A stretch of 64,000 nt of DNA from Emcibacteraceae bacterium (GTDB taxonomy: Bacteria; Pseudomonadota; Alphaproteobacteria; Sphingomonadales; Emcibacteraceae): positions 1 through 64,000 of the forward strand of contig JAWKXO010000006.1 of the NCBI GenBank assembly GCA_041396985.1, read 5' to 3'. Of the stretch, positions 36,174 to 44,714 are shown one piece after another; position 1 is the first letter of the stretch, and every line of letters begins with the position of its first letter. Both the position numbers and the translations under genes were made by a program. Under the pieces are notes generated by a model that had not been told where the DNA came from, searched no databases, and saw only the letters and a program-made list of their open reading frames with translations.

Positions 36174-36719
36174 CTATGTCGCCCATGTCCGGCCGACTTT
36201 TTCAAACGGGACACACCCCTGATATGGCCCGGGATATTGTTCATAGCGAAGTTCTTCCTCTGCCCCGATCTGGGAAGAAAAATATCCAACGAGGGTTAGT
36301 TCCTTAAATTCTTCAAAAAAAGTTTTCTTATCGCTTTTTTCATTATCCAGCGCCGTCATTATCGCCATGCGCTCGGCCGGTGATCCGTTCAGGAAATTGC
36401 CATCAACGGCTTTTAAGCCGCGCATAAAATTTTCCCGCTCATCGTCATAATACCAGTCCCCGACAATCGCATGAATATAATCATGGACGAGTGCCGCCTT
36501 AGCCCCCGGCGTATCGGTATCTGGAATAATCATATCCGCTATTTCCGCAACAAGTTTAAGCTCATCATCCGAAAAGACCGGGTGATCAACACTGATCACT
36601 TCCTGCGCCAGGGCACCGGACAGAACGCCACTGATCACCGATGCTGACAAAACCCCGCCCGTCATGATCGCCACATGTTTAAGAAGCTCGCGTCTGTTTA
36701 ATTCATTCTTCCGGTCCAT
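36174..36719 (-). CDS. Gluconate 2-dehydrogenase subunit 3-family protein
   Basis: This 181-residue small subunit has a twin-arginine leader (LNRRELLKHVAIMTGGVLSA, cleavage near ALAQ) and the family core FSDDELKLVAEIADMIIPDTDTPGAKAALVHDYI. Such subunits chaperone and export a signal-less GMC catalytic partner to the periplasm. It sits just upstream of the GMC gene (12 nt) and 2 nt after an isomerase gene. A cytochrome c third subunit, found in gluconate and fructose dehydrogenases, is not in this cluster. Confidence 0.88.
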   Translation of the reverse strand: MDRKNELNRRELLKHVAIMTGGVLSASVISGVLSGALAQEVISVDHPVFSDDELKLVAEIADMIIPDTDTPGAKAALVHDYIHAIVGDWYYDDERENFMRGLKAVDGNFLNGSPAERMAIMTALDNEKSDKKTFFEEFKELTLVGYFSSQIGAEEELRYEQYPGPYQGCVPFEKVGRTWAT

Positions 36720-36721
36720 GA

Positions 36722-37774
36722 TTAAATCCCCAGCACTTTCCTGTTCAATTCGTCGTCTGCCCCTGCACCGGCAAAATCATCAAAACTTCGGGCGCATGGC
36801 TTTATAATATGGTCTTTGACAAACTGTGCCCCTTCGCGGGCACCGTCCTCGGGGTCTTTGATACAGCATTCCCATTCGACGACGGCCCAGCCATCAAAAC
36901 CATACTGGGTCAGCTTGCTGAAAATCCCTTTAAAATCAATCTGCCCGTCGCCAAGGGACCTGAACCTCCCCGGCCTGTCAATCCATGCCTGATACCCGCC
37001 ATAAACACCGGAACGGCCGTTACAGTTTAATTCCCCGTCCTTAACATGAAACATTTTGATCCGTTCATGATAAATATCGATAAATTCCAGATAATCCATA
37101 CCCTGCAAAATCAGGTGACTGGGATCATAAAGAATGTTACAGCGCGGATGATGATCAACCGCGGCAAGGAACCGCTCAAAACTTACCCCGTCATGCAGAT
37201 CCTCACCCGGATGAATTTCATAACAGACATCGACACCTGCTTCATCAAATGCATCAAGGATTGGTCCCCAGCGTCTTGCCAGTTCCTTAAAACCGTCCTC
37301 AACCAGTCCGGCTGGCCTCTGTGGCCATGGATAAACGGTGTGCCAGAGCAGCGCACCGGGGAATGTGGCATGAGCTTTTAACCCAAGCTTCGCACTGGCT
37401 TTCGCTGCGCACTTAAGCTGTTCCGTTGCCCATTTTTGTTTTGCTTTTGGATCATCCCGGGCATGATCCGGGCCAAAGCCATTGAAAAGCGTATCATAAG
37501 CCGGATGACAGGCCACAAGTTGTCCTTGTATATGGGTGGATAGCTCTGTGATTTCCACTCCGTAATTCGCCGCAGTGTTTATTAATTGATCGCAATAATC
37601 CTGATCATCAGCAGCACGCTCAAGATCAAATAACCGCTTATCCCATGAGGGAATTTGAACCCCTTTATACCCGATCGATGCGGCCCATTCTATGATAGCT
37701 TCAAAACTGTTAAAGGGGGCGTCATCACCGGCGAATTGTGCAAGAAACAATGCCGGTCCTTTGATTTCCTTCAT
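36722..37774 (-). CDS. Cytoplasmic TIM-barrel sugar phosphate isomerase/epimerase
   Basis: This 350-residue xylose-isomerase-like barrel has no leader peptide. Motifs are FEAIIEWAASIGYKGVQIP near the start, CYEIHPGEDLHDG, NILYDPSHLILQGMDYLEF, FHVKDGELN and WAVVEWECCIKDPEDGAREG. Close relatives sit beside Gfo/Idh/MocA enzymes in sugar and inositol operons. Unlike the two exported isomerases of this operon, it should act in the cytoplasm after uptake. It lies 12 nt after the Gfo/Idh/MocA gene. Confidence 0.88.
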   Translation of the reverse strand: MKEIKGPALFLAQFAGDDAPFNSFEAIIEWAASIGYKGVQIPSWDKRLFDLERAADDQDYCDQLINTAANYGVEITELSTHIQGQLVACHPAYDTLFNGFGPDHARDDPKAKQKWATEQLKCAAKASAKLGLKAHATFPGALLWHTVYPWPQRPAGLVEDGFKELARRWGPILDAFDEAGVDVCYEIHPGEDLHDGVSFERFLAAVDHHPRCNILYDPSHLILQGMDYLEFIDIYHERIKMFHVKDGELNCNGRSGVYGGYQAWIDRPGRFRSLGDGQIDFKGIFSKLTQYGFDGWAVVEWECCIKDPEDGAREGAQFVKDHIIKPCARSFDDFAGAGADDELNRKVLGI

Positions 37775-37786
37775 ATTATTTTATCC

Positions 37787-38965
37787 TTAAGCTTCTATTT
37801 CGATCCATTTTTCTGTCGAATTACTGCTTTTTATCACCGCCTCGACAAAGGCCATTCCACGCACGCCTTCTTCAATCCCGATAATGCCGTGGCCACGGTA
37901 TTTACCGCCCTGCGCCCGAATAGCTTCAGCAAATCCGGTGTATAAATTGGCGAATGCTTCCAGATACCCTTCAGGGTGCCCTGATGGCAGACGGCAGGCG
38001 GCATAAGCTTCGGCAGACAGATTATTTTTATCAAGCCCTGCGGTTAAAGTCTGCATTGCCGCCCCATACGGTTTATAAATCAGGTTAAAAGGCATCATCT
38101 GATGCCATTCCAGCCCGCCTTTTTCACCGTAAATTTTAATTTTAAGGGCATTTTCCTCGCCCGCGCAAATCTGACTGGCGGTAAGAGTACCGCTGGCACC
38201 GTTATCCATTTTGAATAGCACAGAACCATCATCATCTAGCCTTCTGCCCGGCACATAAATATTAATGTCAGCGCATACTTGGGTCATGCGCGCCCCGGAA
38301 ATATATTCAGACAGATTGTGGGCATGGGTTCCGATATCCCCCATCGCCCCGCTGATCCCGGACCTTGCAGGGTCGGTACGCCATTCCGCCTGCTTGTTTT
38401 CACCAGAGCCCTCTTCAAACTGCGAAAGCCAGCCTTGTGGATATTCAACCAGAATTTTTCTAATCTCACCCAGTTTCCCATCACGAACCATCGCTCTTGC
38501 CTGCTTGACCATGGGATAGCCGAGATAAGTGTGTGTCAGCCCATAAAGAAGTCCGCTTTCCCTGACCAGATTGCGCAGCAGTTTTGCCTCTTCCAAATTA
38601 AGGGTAGCAGGTTTATCGGACATTACATGAAATCCGGCTTGTAACGCTGCTGCAGCGGGTGGATAATGCATATGATTTGGTGTGACGATAGCGACAAAAT
38701 CCATCCGCACGCCTTCGGGAAGTTTTTTTTCAGCTTCAATCATCTGTTCAAAATCATCATAGACCCGTGACGGATCAAGATAAAGGTCATTGCCCGTCTG
38801 CCTTGATTTTTCCGGGTCACTGCTAAAGGCCCCACAGACCAGTTCTATCTGATTATCTAGTCGCGCTGCAATTCTGTGAACTTCACCAATGAATGAGCCT
38901 GGACCACCACCGATCATTCCCATTTTTATTCTGCGGCTTGAAGAATTAGTTTTATTTTCAGACAT
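37787..38965 (-). CDS. Gfo/Idh/MocA-family NAD(P)-dependent oxidoreductase
   Basis: This 392-residue two-domain dehydrogenase has an N-terminal Rossmann part (KMGMIGGGPGSFIGEVHRIAA), the FVAIVTPNHMHYPPAAAAL and VMSDKPATLNLEEA motifs (Lys of the catalytic EKP-like motif), and GISGAMGDIGTHAHNL in the C-terminal domain. Such enzymes oxidise or reduce sugars, including 3-keto glycosides. It is the first gene of the eight-gene minus-strand operon. Its ATG lies 35 nt from the LacI-type operator core at 39000-39013. Confidence 0.93.
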   Translation of the reverse strand: MSENKTNSSSRRIKMGMIGGGPGSFIGEVHRIAARLDNQIELVCGAFSSDPEKSRQTGNDLYLDPSRVYDDFEQMIEAEKKLPEGVRMDFVAIVTPNHMHYPPAAAALQAGFHVMSDKPATLNLEEAKLLRNLVRESGLLYGLTHTYLGYPMVKQARAMVRDGKLGEIRKILVEYPQGWLSQFEEGSGENKQAEWRTDPARSGISGAMGDIGTHAHNLSEYISGARMTQVCADINIYVPGRRLDDDGSVLFKMDNGASGTLTASQICAGEENALKIKIYGEKGGLEWHQMMPFNLIYKPYGAAMQTLTAGLDKNNLSAEAYAACRLPSGHPEGYLEAFANLYTGFAEAIRAQGGKYRGHGIIGIEEGVRGMAFVEAVIKSSNSTEKWIEIEA

Positions 38966-38995
38966 TGAACCTCCCCGTCCGTCTCCCCATTCTCA

Positions 38996-39017
38996 AAAAT
39001 GTAATCAATTACATTTT
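38996..39017. promoter_or_regulatory. LacI-type operator (core TGTAATCAATTACA) between Gfo/Idh/MocA gene and lacI-type gene
   Basis: Ten-base arms AAAATGTAAT and ATTACATTTT form a perfect inverted repeat around CA. The 14-bp core (39000-39013) recurs with two central changes upstream of zwf at 44651-44664. It sits in the divergent promoter region, so it can control both the operon and the regulator itself. Confidence 0.75.
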
Positions 39018-39096
39018 AATTGGCAAGCTATATTTCCTCGTGTAAGATGAAATTCAGAACAACAAATTTAAATAAAAAAATAAGTCAGGAAATTAG

Positions 39097-40080
39097 ATGG
39101 CCACCATTCGTGACGTCTCCAGAATAGCCGGCGTATCAGTCGCCACTGTATCACGAACCCTAAGCAAACCGGACAAAGTTTCCGCTAAAACCCGTGAAAT
39201 TGTCAATGCGGCTATCCTAGAGACGAACTATAAACCTGATATCCTGGCCCGCAATTTCAGAACCCGAAAATCTTCAACCATTGTGGTACTTGTCCCTGAT
39301 ATTGCCAACCCGTTTTTTTCCAGGGTAATTCGCGGTATTGAGCAAACGGCCCAAAGCCTGGGCTATGCCGTATTGCTAGGCGATACGCAAGGAGATCTGG
39401 GACGGGAAAGCACATACGCCAATATGGTCAATACATCACAGGTGGATGGCATAATTCAGCTCGACAGCCATAACCCGTTTGAAAATAATTCAGACGTACC
39501 AATTGTTAATGCCTGTGACTGTGTACGTGGTGCCAATATACCGACCATTGAACTTGATAATGCCGCGGCAGCCGAAAAAATGACCGATTATCTTATTTCG
39601 CTAGGACATAATAATATAGCGATCATTACCGGACCTTTGGACAGCACCATAACCCAGAACAGATTAAGCGGCTATAAAGCAGCCCTAAAAAAATCAGAAA
39701 TTAAATTTAAACCTGAAAATATTAATGTCGGCGATTATTCCTTTCTCTCCGGCATGTCGGCTACCCGGATGCTGATGAAAAATCAGATTCCTCCAAGCGC
39801 CATTTTCTGCATGAATGATCAAATGGCCATTGGGGCAATTAAGCAGGTCAAAAAAATGGGGTTAAAAGTTCCTGATGATATTTCAGTCGCCGGATTTGAT
39901 AATATCAGTTTTTCAGAATATTGTGATCCTCCACTCACTACTATTTCCCAACCGGCAGAAGAGTTCGGCTCAAAAGCAATGTCAACTCTTTACAGGATTA
40001 TAAACCAGGAGGGGACCGTCAAAAGAAATGTTTTTCTGGATTTTGAACTTATCATACGCAACAGCACAGGACCGATCTGA
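39097..40080 (+). CDS. LacI-family transcriptional regulator
   Basis: This 327-residue regulator has the LacI helix-turn-helix (ATIRDVSRIAGVSVATVSRT, then LSKPDKVSAKTREIV) and a periplasmic-binding-protein-type effector domain (IVVLVPDIANPFFSRVIRGIE; VAGFDNISFSEYCDPPLTTI). It is divergent from the eight-gene sugar operon with a perfect palindrome in between. The same palindrome upstream of zwf suggests it also controls the zwf-pgl-glk-eda genes. The effector is unknown, perhaps a sugar phosphate or keto sugar. Confidence 0.95.
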   Translation: MATIRDVSRIAGVSVATVSRTLSKPDKVSAKTREIVNAAILETNYKPDILARNFRTRKSSTIVVLVPDIANPFFSRVIRGIEQTAQSLGYAVLLGDTQGDLGRESTYANMVNTSQVDGIIQLDSHNPFENNSDVPIVNACDCVRGANIPTIELDNAAAAEKMTDYLISLGHNNIAIITGPLDSTITQNRLSGYKAALKKSEIKFKPENINVGDYSFLSGMSATRMLMKNQIPPSAIFCMNDQMAIGAIKQVKKMGLKVPDDISVAGFDNISFSEYCDPPLTTISQPAEEFGSKAMSTLYRIINQEGTVKRNVFLDFELIIRNSTGPI

Positions 40081-40081
40081 T

Positions 40082-40855
40082 ATGACTAAAAAAATTATAT
40101 TTACCTTAATAGCGCTTCTGCTTTCGGTTCAGTTTTCCCATGCTGAGGAAAAATGGATATCTTTGTTTAACGGCGAAAATCTTGATGGCTGGACGCCAAA
40201 ATTTGTCGGTTATGAAGCGGGTGTTAATTATAAAAACACATTTCGCGCAACAGACGGTAATCTGTCAGTCAGTTATGATGATTATGATGTATTTGACAAT
40301 AATTTCGGCCATCTTTTTTATAAGGATAAATTTTCAAACTATATTCTGAAACTCGAATACAGGATGAGAGGGAAACAAGCCAAAGGTGGCCCTGATTGGG
40401 GGGATCGCAATAATGGCATAATGGTCCATAGTCAGTCCCCTGAAAGCATGGAAAAAGAGCAGTTCTTCCCGCGGTCTATTGAGGTTCAGATATTAAACGG
40501 TAATGATGAGATTGAAACCCCAAATGGAAATGTCTGTACCCCCGGCACCCATATTGTCATGAATGGCGAGCTGATCAGGCAACATTGTATAAATTCCAAC
40601 TCCGTAACCAATAAAGGTGAAGATTGGGTACAGGTTGAAGTGGAAGTGAGGGGAAACAAGCTGATACGCCATAAAATCAATGGCATTGTCGTTATGGAAT
40701 ATACCAATCCGCAAATTGATGCCCATGACCCGGAAACACCAGTTCATGATTTACCTGATCTTACTCCGCTTTATGATGGCTATATTGCTCTTCAGGCAGA
40801 AAGTCAGGGATTTGATTTTAGAAATATAATGCTTTTAAATCTGGATCAGGATTAA
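40082..40855 (+). CDS. DUF1080 (3-keto-disaccharide hydrolase-type) exported protein
   Basis: This 257-residue protein from the ATG at 40082 has a signal peptide MTKKIIFTLIALLLSVQFSHA and a concanavalin-like domain starting EKWISLFNGENLDGWTPKFVG. The start just after the lacI stop places the signal peptide correctly. Domain DUF1080 is now linked to hydrolysis of 3-keto glycosides after dehydrogenation by GMC or Gfo enzymes, which fits the neighbours. Motifs NNGIMVHSQSP and RSIEVQILNG are typical. It overlaps the eda 3' end by 4 nt on the opposite strand. Confidence 0.88.
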   Translation: MTKKIIFTLIALLLSVQFSHAEEKWISLFNGENLDGWTPKFVGYEAGVNYKNTFRATDGNLSVSYDDYDVFDNNFGHLFYKDKFSNYILKLEYRMRGKQAKGGPDWGDRNNGIMVHSQSPESMEKEQFFPRSIEVQILNGNDEIETPNGNVCTPGTHIVMNGELIRQHCINSNSVTNKGEDWVQVEVEVRGNKLIRHKINGIVVMEYTNPQIDAHDPETPVHDLPDLTPLYDGYIALQAESQGFDFRNIMLLNLDQD

Positions 40856-41421
40856 GAAGTCACCATCCACGACCCGCCAACACAAAAAACATTTGAAAGT
40901 GCCAGATAGTCACTGACGCTTTTCTCATTTATCCCGCCTGTCGGGCAGAATTTTAGGTTAGGAAGGGGCGATATAAGCGACTTTAGCAATTTAAGTCCGC
41001 CAACCGCTTCTGCCGGAAAAAGCTTAAAATATTCATAGCCGAGATTATAAAGTTTCATCGCTTCAGAAGGCGTTGCCACACCGGGCAGGAAAGGCACTTC
41101 ACTTTGATCAGCTTCTTCAATTAACTCATCCGTGTGTCCGGGGCTCACAATAAATTGTGCCCCTGCGGCAATCGCCGCCTCATACTGGCCTCTATTGATT
41201 ACGGTACCGGCACCAATGATAACATTCGGCATTTCCCGGGCAATTTCCATAATCGCTATAAGTCCGAATTCGGTTCTTAAAGTGATTTCCAGGGTTTTAT
41301 ATCCTTTTGCAACCAGCTTTCTGGCAAGGGGCAGCGCTTCGTCCATCTCTTTAATGACGAGCACCGGTATTACTGATGTACCCTTTAATAGCCTGCCTAG
41401 GTCGGCATTCTTATGAGCCAT
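40852..41421 (-). CDS. eda: KDPG/KHG aldolase, short at the C-terminus
   Basis: This Entner-Doudoroff enzyme splits 2-keto-3-deoxy-6-phosphogluconate into pyruvate and glyceraldehyde 3-phosphate. The barrel motifs are present: LEITLRTEFGL, IGAGTVINRGQ, the Schiff-base lysine in YEYFKLFPAE, and KFCPTGGINE. The 189-residue product stops right after CVGGSWMVTS, whereas the family normally continues for about 20 more residues (last helix). Activity may persist, but the truncation is odd. The end overlaps the DUF1080 gene by 4 nt. It is the last gene of the zwf-pgl-glk-eda group, 15 nt after glk. Confidence 0.92.
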   Translation of the reverse strand: MAHKNADLGRLLKGTSVIPVLVIKEMDEALPLARKLVAKGYKTLEITLRTEFGLIAIMEIAREMPNVIIGAGTVINRGQYEAAIAAGAQFIVSPGHTDELIEEADQSEVPFLPGVATPSEAMKLYNLGYEYFKLFPAEAVGGLKLLKSLISPLPNLKFCPTGGINEKSVSDYLALSNVFCVGGSWMVTS

Positions 41422-41436
41422 ATTTTTAACCCCTAA

Positions 41437-42399
41437 TTATAAAAACATACCGCTAAAGTAACCCGCTGCTCCAAAAAGCGCGGGCTGTTCTTCCAATATT
41501 AAACTTGTCCTGATTTCCCTGACAAAGGGCAGATTGTTATTTTCTTCAAATTTTGTTCTAAAATCCTCCGTAACAAAAAGGTTCTTTAATTTTGGAAGCA
41601 CGCCTCCTGCCAAATAGACCCCGCCTGTCGCGTTAAATGTTCCGGCCATATCACTGGCAAAACATCCGAGCATTCCTGAAAACACTTTGAAAGTTTCGAT
41701 ACTGTCCGGGTCGCTTTCTTCATGCGCTTGATAATTAATTATTTCTGCATCCAGCTTGGAATATTGCTTTCCTTTAATCAAACCCAGCGCATAATAAATA
41801 TGGCTTAAGCCTCTCCCCGAGACCATATCCTCAACCGAAATTCTGTTAAACTCCTTATAAAGAACTGAAACAATTTCTTTTTCCAGATCACCGCTTGGCG
41901 AAAAGCCGATATGCCCCCCTTCGCTTGCCACCGCTTTCCATTTATCACCAACAGAAACAAGCGCACCCACACCTATACCTGTACCAGGCCCCACAACAAT
42001 TTTATTGCCTCGCTCTTCAATAGCGCCGCCGCCAATTTGTAAAAGCTGATCATCTTTTAGTAGGGGTAATGAACAGGCCTTGGCACAAAAATCATTAAAG
42101 ACCTTAACTTCATCCATTTTTAAGAAAGGCGCCAGTTCAGACTGGTTAAATTGCCATGTCCCGTTGGTCATGGAAACTTCATCCTTATTGACCGGACCGG
42201 CAAAAGCTATCGCTGCCCGTCGTGGTCTTGCCCCTACTAGATTGAGATAATCTGTAACGGCGTCTTCCAGATATAACCAGTTCTCTGTCGCCAGAACTGT
42301 CAGTTTTTCAAGTCTTATATCATTTTTATTGTTGATATGAGCAATAGCGAACCGCACATTGGTTCCACCAATATCAGCAACCAGAAATTCCTCACTCAT
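41437..42399 (-). CDS. glk: Glucokinase
   Basis: This enzyme phosphorylates glucose with ATP to give glucose 6-phosphate. The 320-residue product has the phosphate motif VADIGGTNVRFAIAH, FAGPVNKDEVSMTNGTW, FNDFCAKA, VGPGTGIGVGALV and ASEGGHIGFSP, all of the bacterial Glk family. With the sodium/sugar symporter at 44715 bringing in unphosphorylated sugar, Glk would be the entry step to the Zwf-Pgl route. It lies 106 nt after pgl, the place where edd often sits in related clusters. Confidence 0.95.
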   Translation of the reverse strand: MSEEFLVADIGGTNVRFAIAHINNKNDIRLEKLTVLATENWLYLEDAVTDYLNLVGARPRRAAIAFAGPVNKDEVSMTNGTWQFNQSELAPFLKMDEVKVFNDFCAKACSLPLLKDDQLLQIGGGAIEERGNKIVVGPGTGIGVGALVSVGDKWKAVASEGGHIGFSPSGDLEKEIVSVLYKEFNRISVEDMVSGRGLSHIYYALGLIKGKQYSKLDAEIINYQAHEESDPDSIETFKVFSGMLGCFASDMAGTFNATGGVYLAGGVLPKLKNLFVTEDFRTKFEENNNLPFVREIRTSLILEEQPALFGAAGYFSGMFL

Positions 42400-42505
42400 T
42401 ATTTTTTGCTATCCCGATTAATATCATTATTAATGTAAATTTCCTGAATTCAAGTTCATCATTATCATAAGGCAAAGTCAATAGCACTCCCAAATAAGAA
42501 GGGGA

Positions 42506-43204
42506 CTAATTTGCAAAGTAAAGGCTGATGGGGACACTCTCCTGATGAAGTATGCAACTTACAGGTAAATCTGAGGTTTTTATTTTTCTTGCCCTCTCAA
42601 ATACTTCTTTTTTCTTCGCACCAAAAAATAATAAAAAAATATGTTTTGTGTCCAGTAATGCACTAAGGGTCATGCTGATACGGGGAATTTCCCCATTTTC
42701 CCTGATAATCGCCTGGCAAAGATTTTTATTATTTAAATCCATCGCCGTTTTAGTATCTTCAAGTCCCGGAAATAATGATGCGATATGACCGTCCTCCCCC
42801 ATCCCAAGTAAAACTACATCACTTGGAAATGGAAGATTTTTTAAAATTTGTTCAGTGACCTTATATCCTTCCCACACATCTTTGTCAGGGGTTTTTAATC
42901 CGATTAAATGGGCTTTCTTAGCTTCCTTTTCTATGAGAGTATTTCTGATAAGCTTTTCATTACTCTCAGGATGATCTGTATTTACCCACCTTTCATCGGT
43001 TAGAGAGAACCAAACCTTATCCCAGTCAAATTTCCGCTTCGACAATCGTTCATAAAGAGGACCCGGGGTTGTCCCTCCGGAAAGCAGCATGGACGCTTTT
43101 CCGCGCGCCAAAATTCCTTCACGAAGTTTTTCCAGACTATCCAGTTCCAATTGCTGAAATAGTTCTTCCCGGCTACTGAATATATATTCACTTAGTTTTG
43201 TCAT
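42506..43204 (-). CDS. pgl: 6-phosphogluconolactonase
   Basis: Pgl hydrolyses 6-phosphogluconolactone, the product of Zwf. The 232-residue protein shows SGGTTPGPLYERLS, VWFSLTDERWVNTDHPESN and LLGMGEDGHIASLFPG, standard for the DevB/Pgl family. Its ATG overlaps the zwf stop by 4 nt, so the two are coupled. No phosphogluconate dehydratase gene (edd) follows. Confidence 0.95.
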   Translation of the reverse strand: MTKLSEYIFSSREELFQQLELDSLEKLREGILARGKASMLLSGGTTPGPLYERLSKRKFDWDKVWFSLTDERWVNTDHPESNEKLIRNTLIEKEAKKAHLIGLKTPDKDVWEGYKVTEQILKNLPFPSDVVLLGMGEDGHIASLFPGLEDTKTAMDLNNKNLCQAIIRENGEIPRISMTLSALLDTKHIFLLFFGAKKKEVFERARKIKTSDLPVSCILHQESVPISLYFAN

Positions 43205-44616
43205 TCTTCAAAATCCGGACCGTCGGTCCCGGCCGCATACGTTTTCATTTCCTGTCCCGTTTCTTCCCAGGCATTGCGGATACGGTCAATCCATTTCCAG
43301 GAAGCCATTATTTCATCATCACGGACAAAATATGTCTGGTTGCCCTTTATGACCTCGCCTATCAGTCTTTCATATGCTTCGGGAACCCGTTTGAAATTTT
43401 CATCATCAGTTGCTATCTGCATCCGGTTTGCATGCGATTTAACAGCGGCATCAGCCCCCATAAGCTGCTTCATCAACATTTGGATTGAAACGGTAAGAGC
43501 GGGTTGAATTTCAATCACCATCTGATTGCCGTCACGCGTATCATATAAATCGTTTGAAGGCGGATTAAATTTTACCCTGATTTCCGCAATGCGCCGGGCC
43601 ATGCGTTTTCCCGTTTTTAAAATAAACGGCACACCGCGCCAGCGACCATTATCAATATTGACTTTGAGGGCTACAAAAGTCTCCCCTTTACCAGTGACCT
43701 TATCTCGAACCGGTTCCAGCTCCTCAAGGTATCCCGGCACTTTTTTACCGTCAATTTCGCCGGCGGTATACTGCGCCCTGACTGATCTCTCGGCAACATT
43801 CCTGACCGTTATTGGCTGAAGCGCATTGATCACTTCAATCTTGCGATCGCGAATATCATCCGCTGACAGGCTTTTAGGCGTTTCCATTGTTATATAGGTC
43901 AGAAGCTGCATCAGATGATTTTGCACCATATCCCGCAACGTACCGATCCGGTCAAGAAACTGGGCCCTGCTTTCAACGCCTACCTGTTCCGATACGGTAA
44001 TTTCCACATGGTCTATATGCTGATTATTCCATACCGTTTCAATCAGATGATTGCTGAACCGAAGATGGAGTATATTCTGTACTGCTTCCTTGCCAAGATA
44101 ATGATCTATTCTGTAAATCTGACACTCATTGAAACATGATGCCAGAATAGCATTAATTTCTTTGGCGCTTTCATAATCTTCCCCAAGCGGTTTTTCCACC
44201 ACCACCCGGGAACAGTCAGGATTTAATTCCTTTCTGCCAAGCTGTCTGCAGATCGGTGCAAAAAGCGATGGTGTTACAGATAAATAATAAATAATATCCC
44301 TTTTGCAGTTGTTATCTTTTAAATTAATAAAATCAACCAGTTTTTCCCAACCATCTTGCCCCGAAAGTTCAATATCCATATAGGAAAGGATTGATTTGAA
44401 TTTCTTCCAGCCCTGTTCATTAAAATCGGCACCGACAAACTGTTCGAGTTTTTCTTTTACCTGTTTTAAAAATGCATCTCTTTCTAGCGGCGATCGGGAA
44501 ACGCATAATAGGCGGCATTGCTCCCTTTTTCCGTCTCTAAAAAGATAATAAAGTGACGGTAGCAACTTTCTTAATGCAAGGTCACCCATTCCACCAAATA
44601 TAACAATATCAAGCAT
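43201..44616 (-). CDS. zwf: Glucose-6-phosphate 1-dehydrogenase
   Basis: Zwf oxidises glucose 6-phosphate and makes NAD(P)H. The 471-residue protein has the Rossmann motif IFGGMGDLALRKLLPSLYYL, the active-site block YRIDHYLGKEAVQNILHLRFSN, and VPFILKTGKRM further on. It is slightly shorter than many Zwf proteins (about 490) but complete at the motif level. It heads the zwf-pgl-glk-eda group. The LacI-type operator core begins 35 nt upstream of the ATG, the same spacing as at the Gfo/Idh/MocA operon. Confidence 0.96.
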   Translation of the reverse strand: MLDIVIFGGMGDLALRKLLPSLYYLFRDGKREQCRLLCVSRSPLERDAFLKQVKEKLEQFVGADFNEQGWKKFKSILSYMDIELSGQDGWEKLVDFINLKDNNCKRDIIYYLSVTPSLFAPICRQLGRKELNPDCSRVVVEKPLGEDYESAKEINAILASCFNECQIYRIDHYLGKEAVQNILHLRFSNHLIETVWNNQHIDHVEITVSEQVGVESRAQFLDRIGTLRDMVQNHLMQLLTYITMETPKSLSADDIRDRKIEVINALQPITVRNVAERSVRAQYTAGEIDGKKVPGYLEELEPVRDKVTGKGETFVALKVNIDNGRWRGVPFILKTGKRMARRIAEIRVKFNPPSNDLYDTRDGNQMVIEIQPALTVSIQMLMKQLMGADAAVKSHANRMQIATDDENFKRVPEAYERLIGEVIKGNQTYFVRDDEIMASWKWIDRIRNAWEETGQEMKTYAAGTDGPDFEE

Positions 44617-44650
44617 ATTTTTTGCGCTTTACTAATTCAATATTCAAAAA

Positions 44651-44664
44651 TGTAATCGGTTACA
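44651..44664. promoter_or_regulatory. LacI-type operator upstream of zwf (TGTAATCGGTTACA)
   Basis: The 14-bp core has TGTAA/TTACA arms and differs from the core at 39000-39013 only at two central bases. An AAAA run precedes both. It is 35 nt from the zwf ATG, matching the distance at the sugar operon. Confidence 0.72.
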
Positions 44665-44714
44665 CAATCTTATTCAACATCTATTATTCCTAAGTCCAAA
44701 AATTCGAAAGGCCC

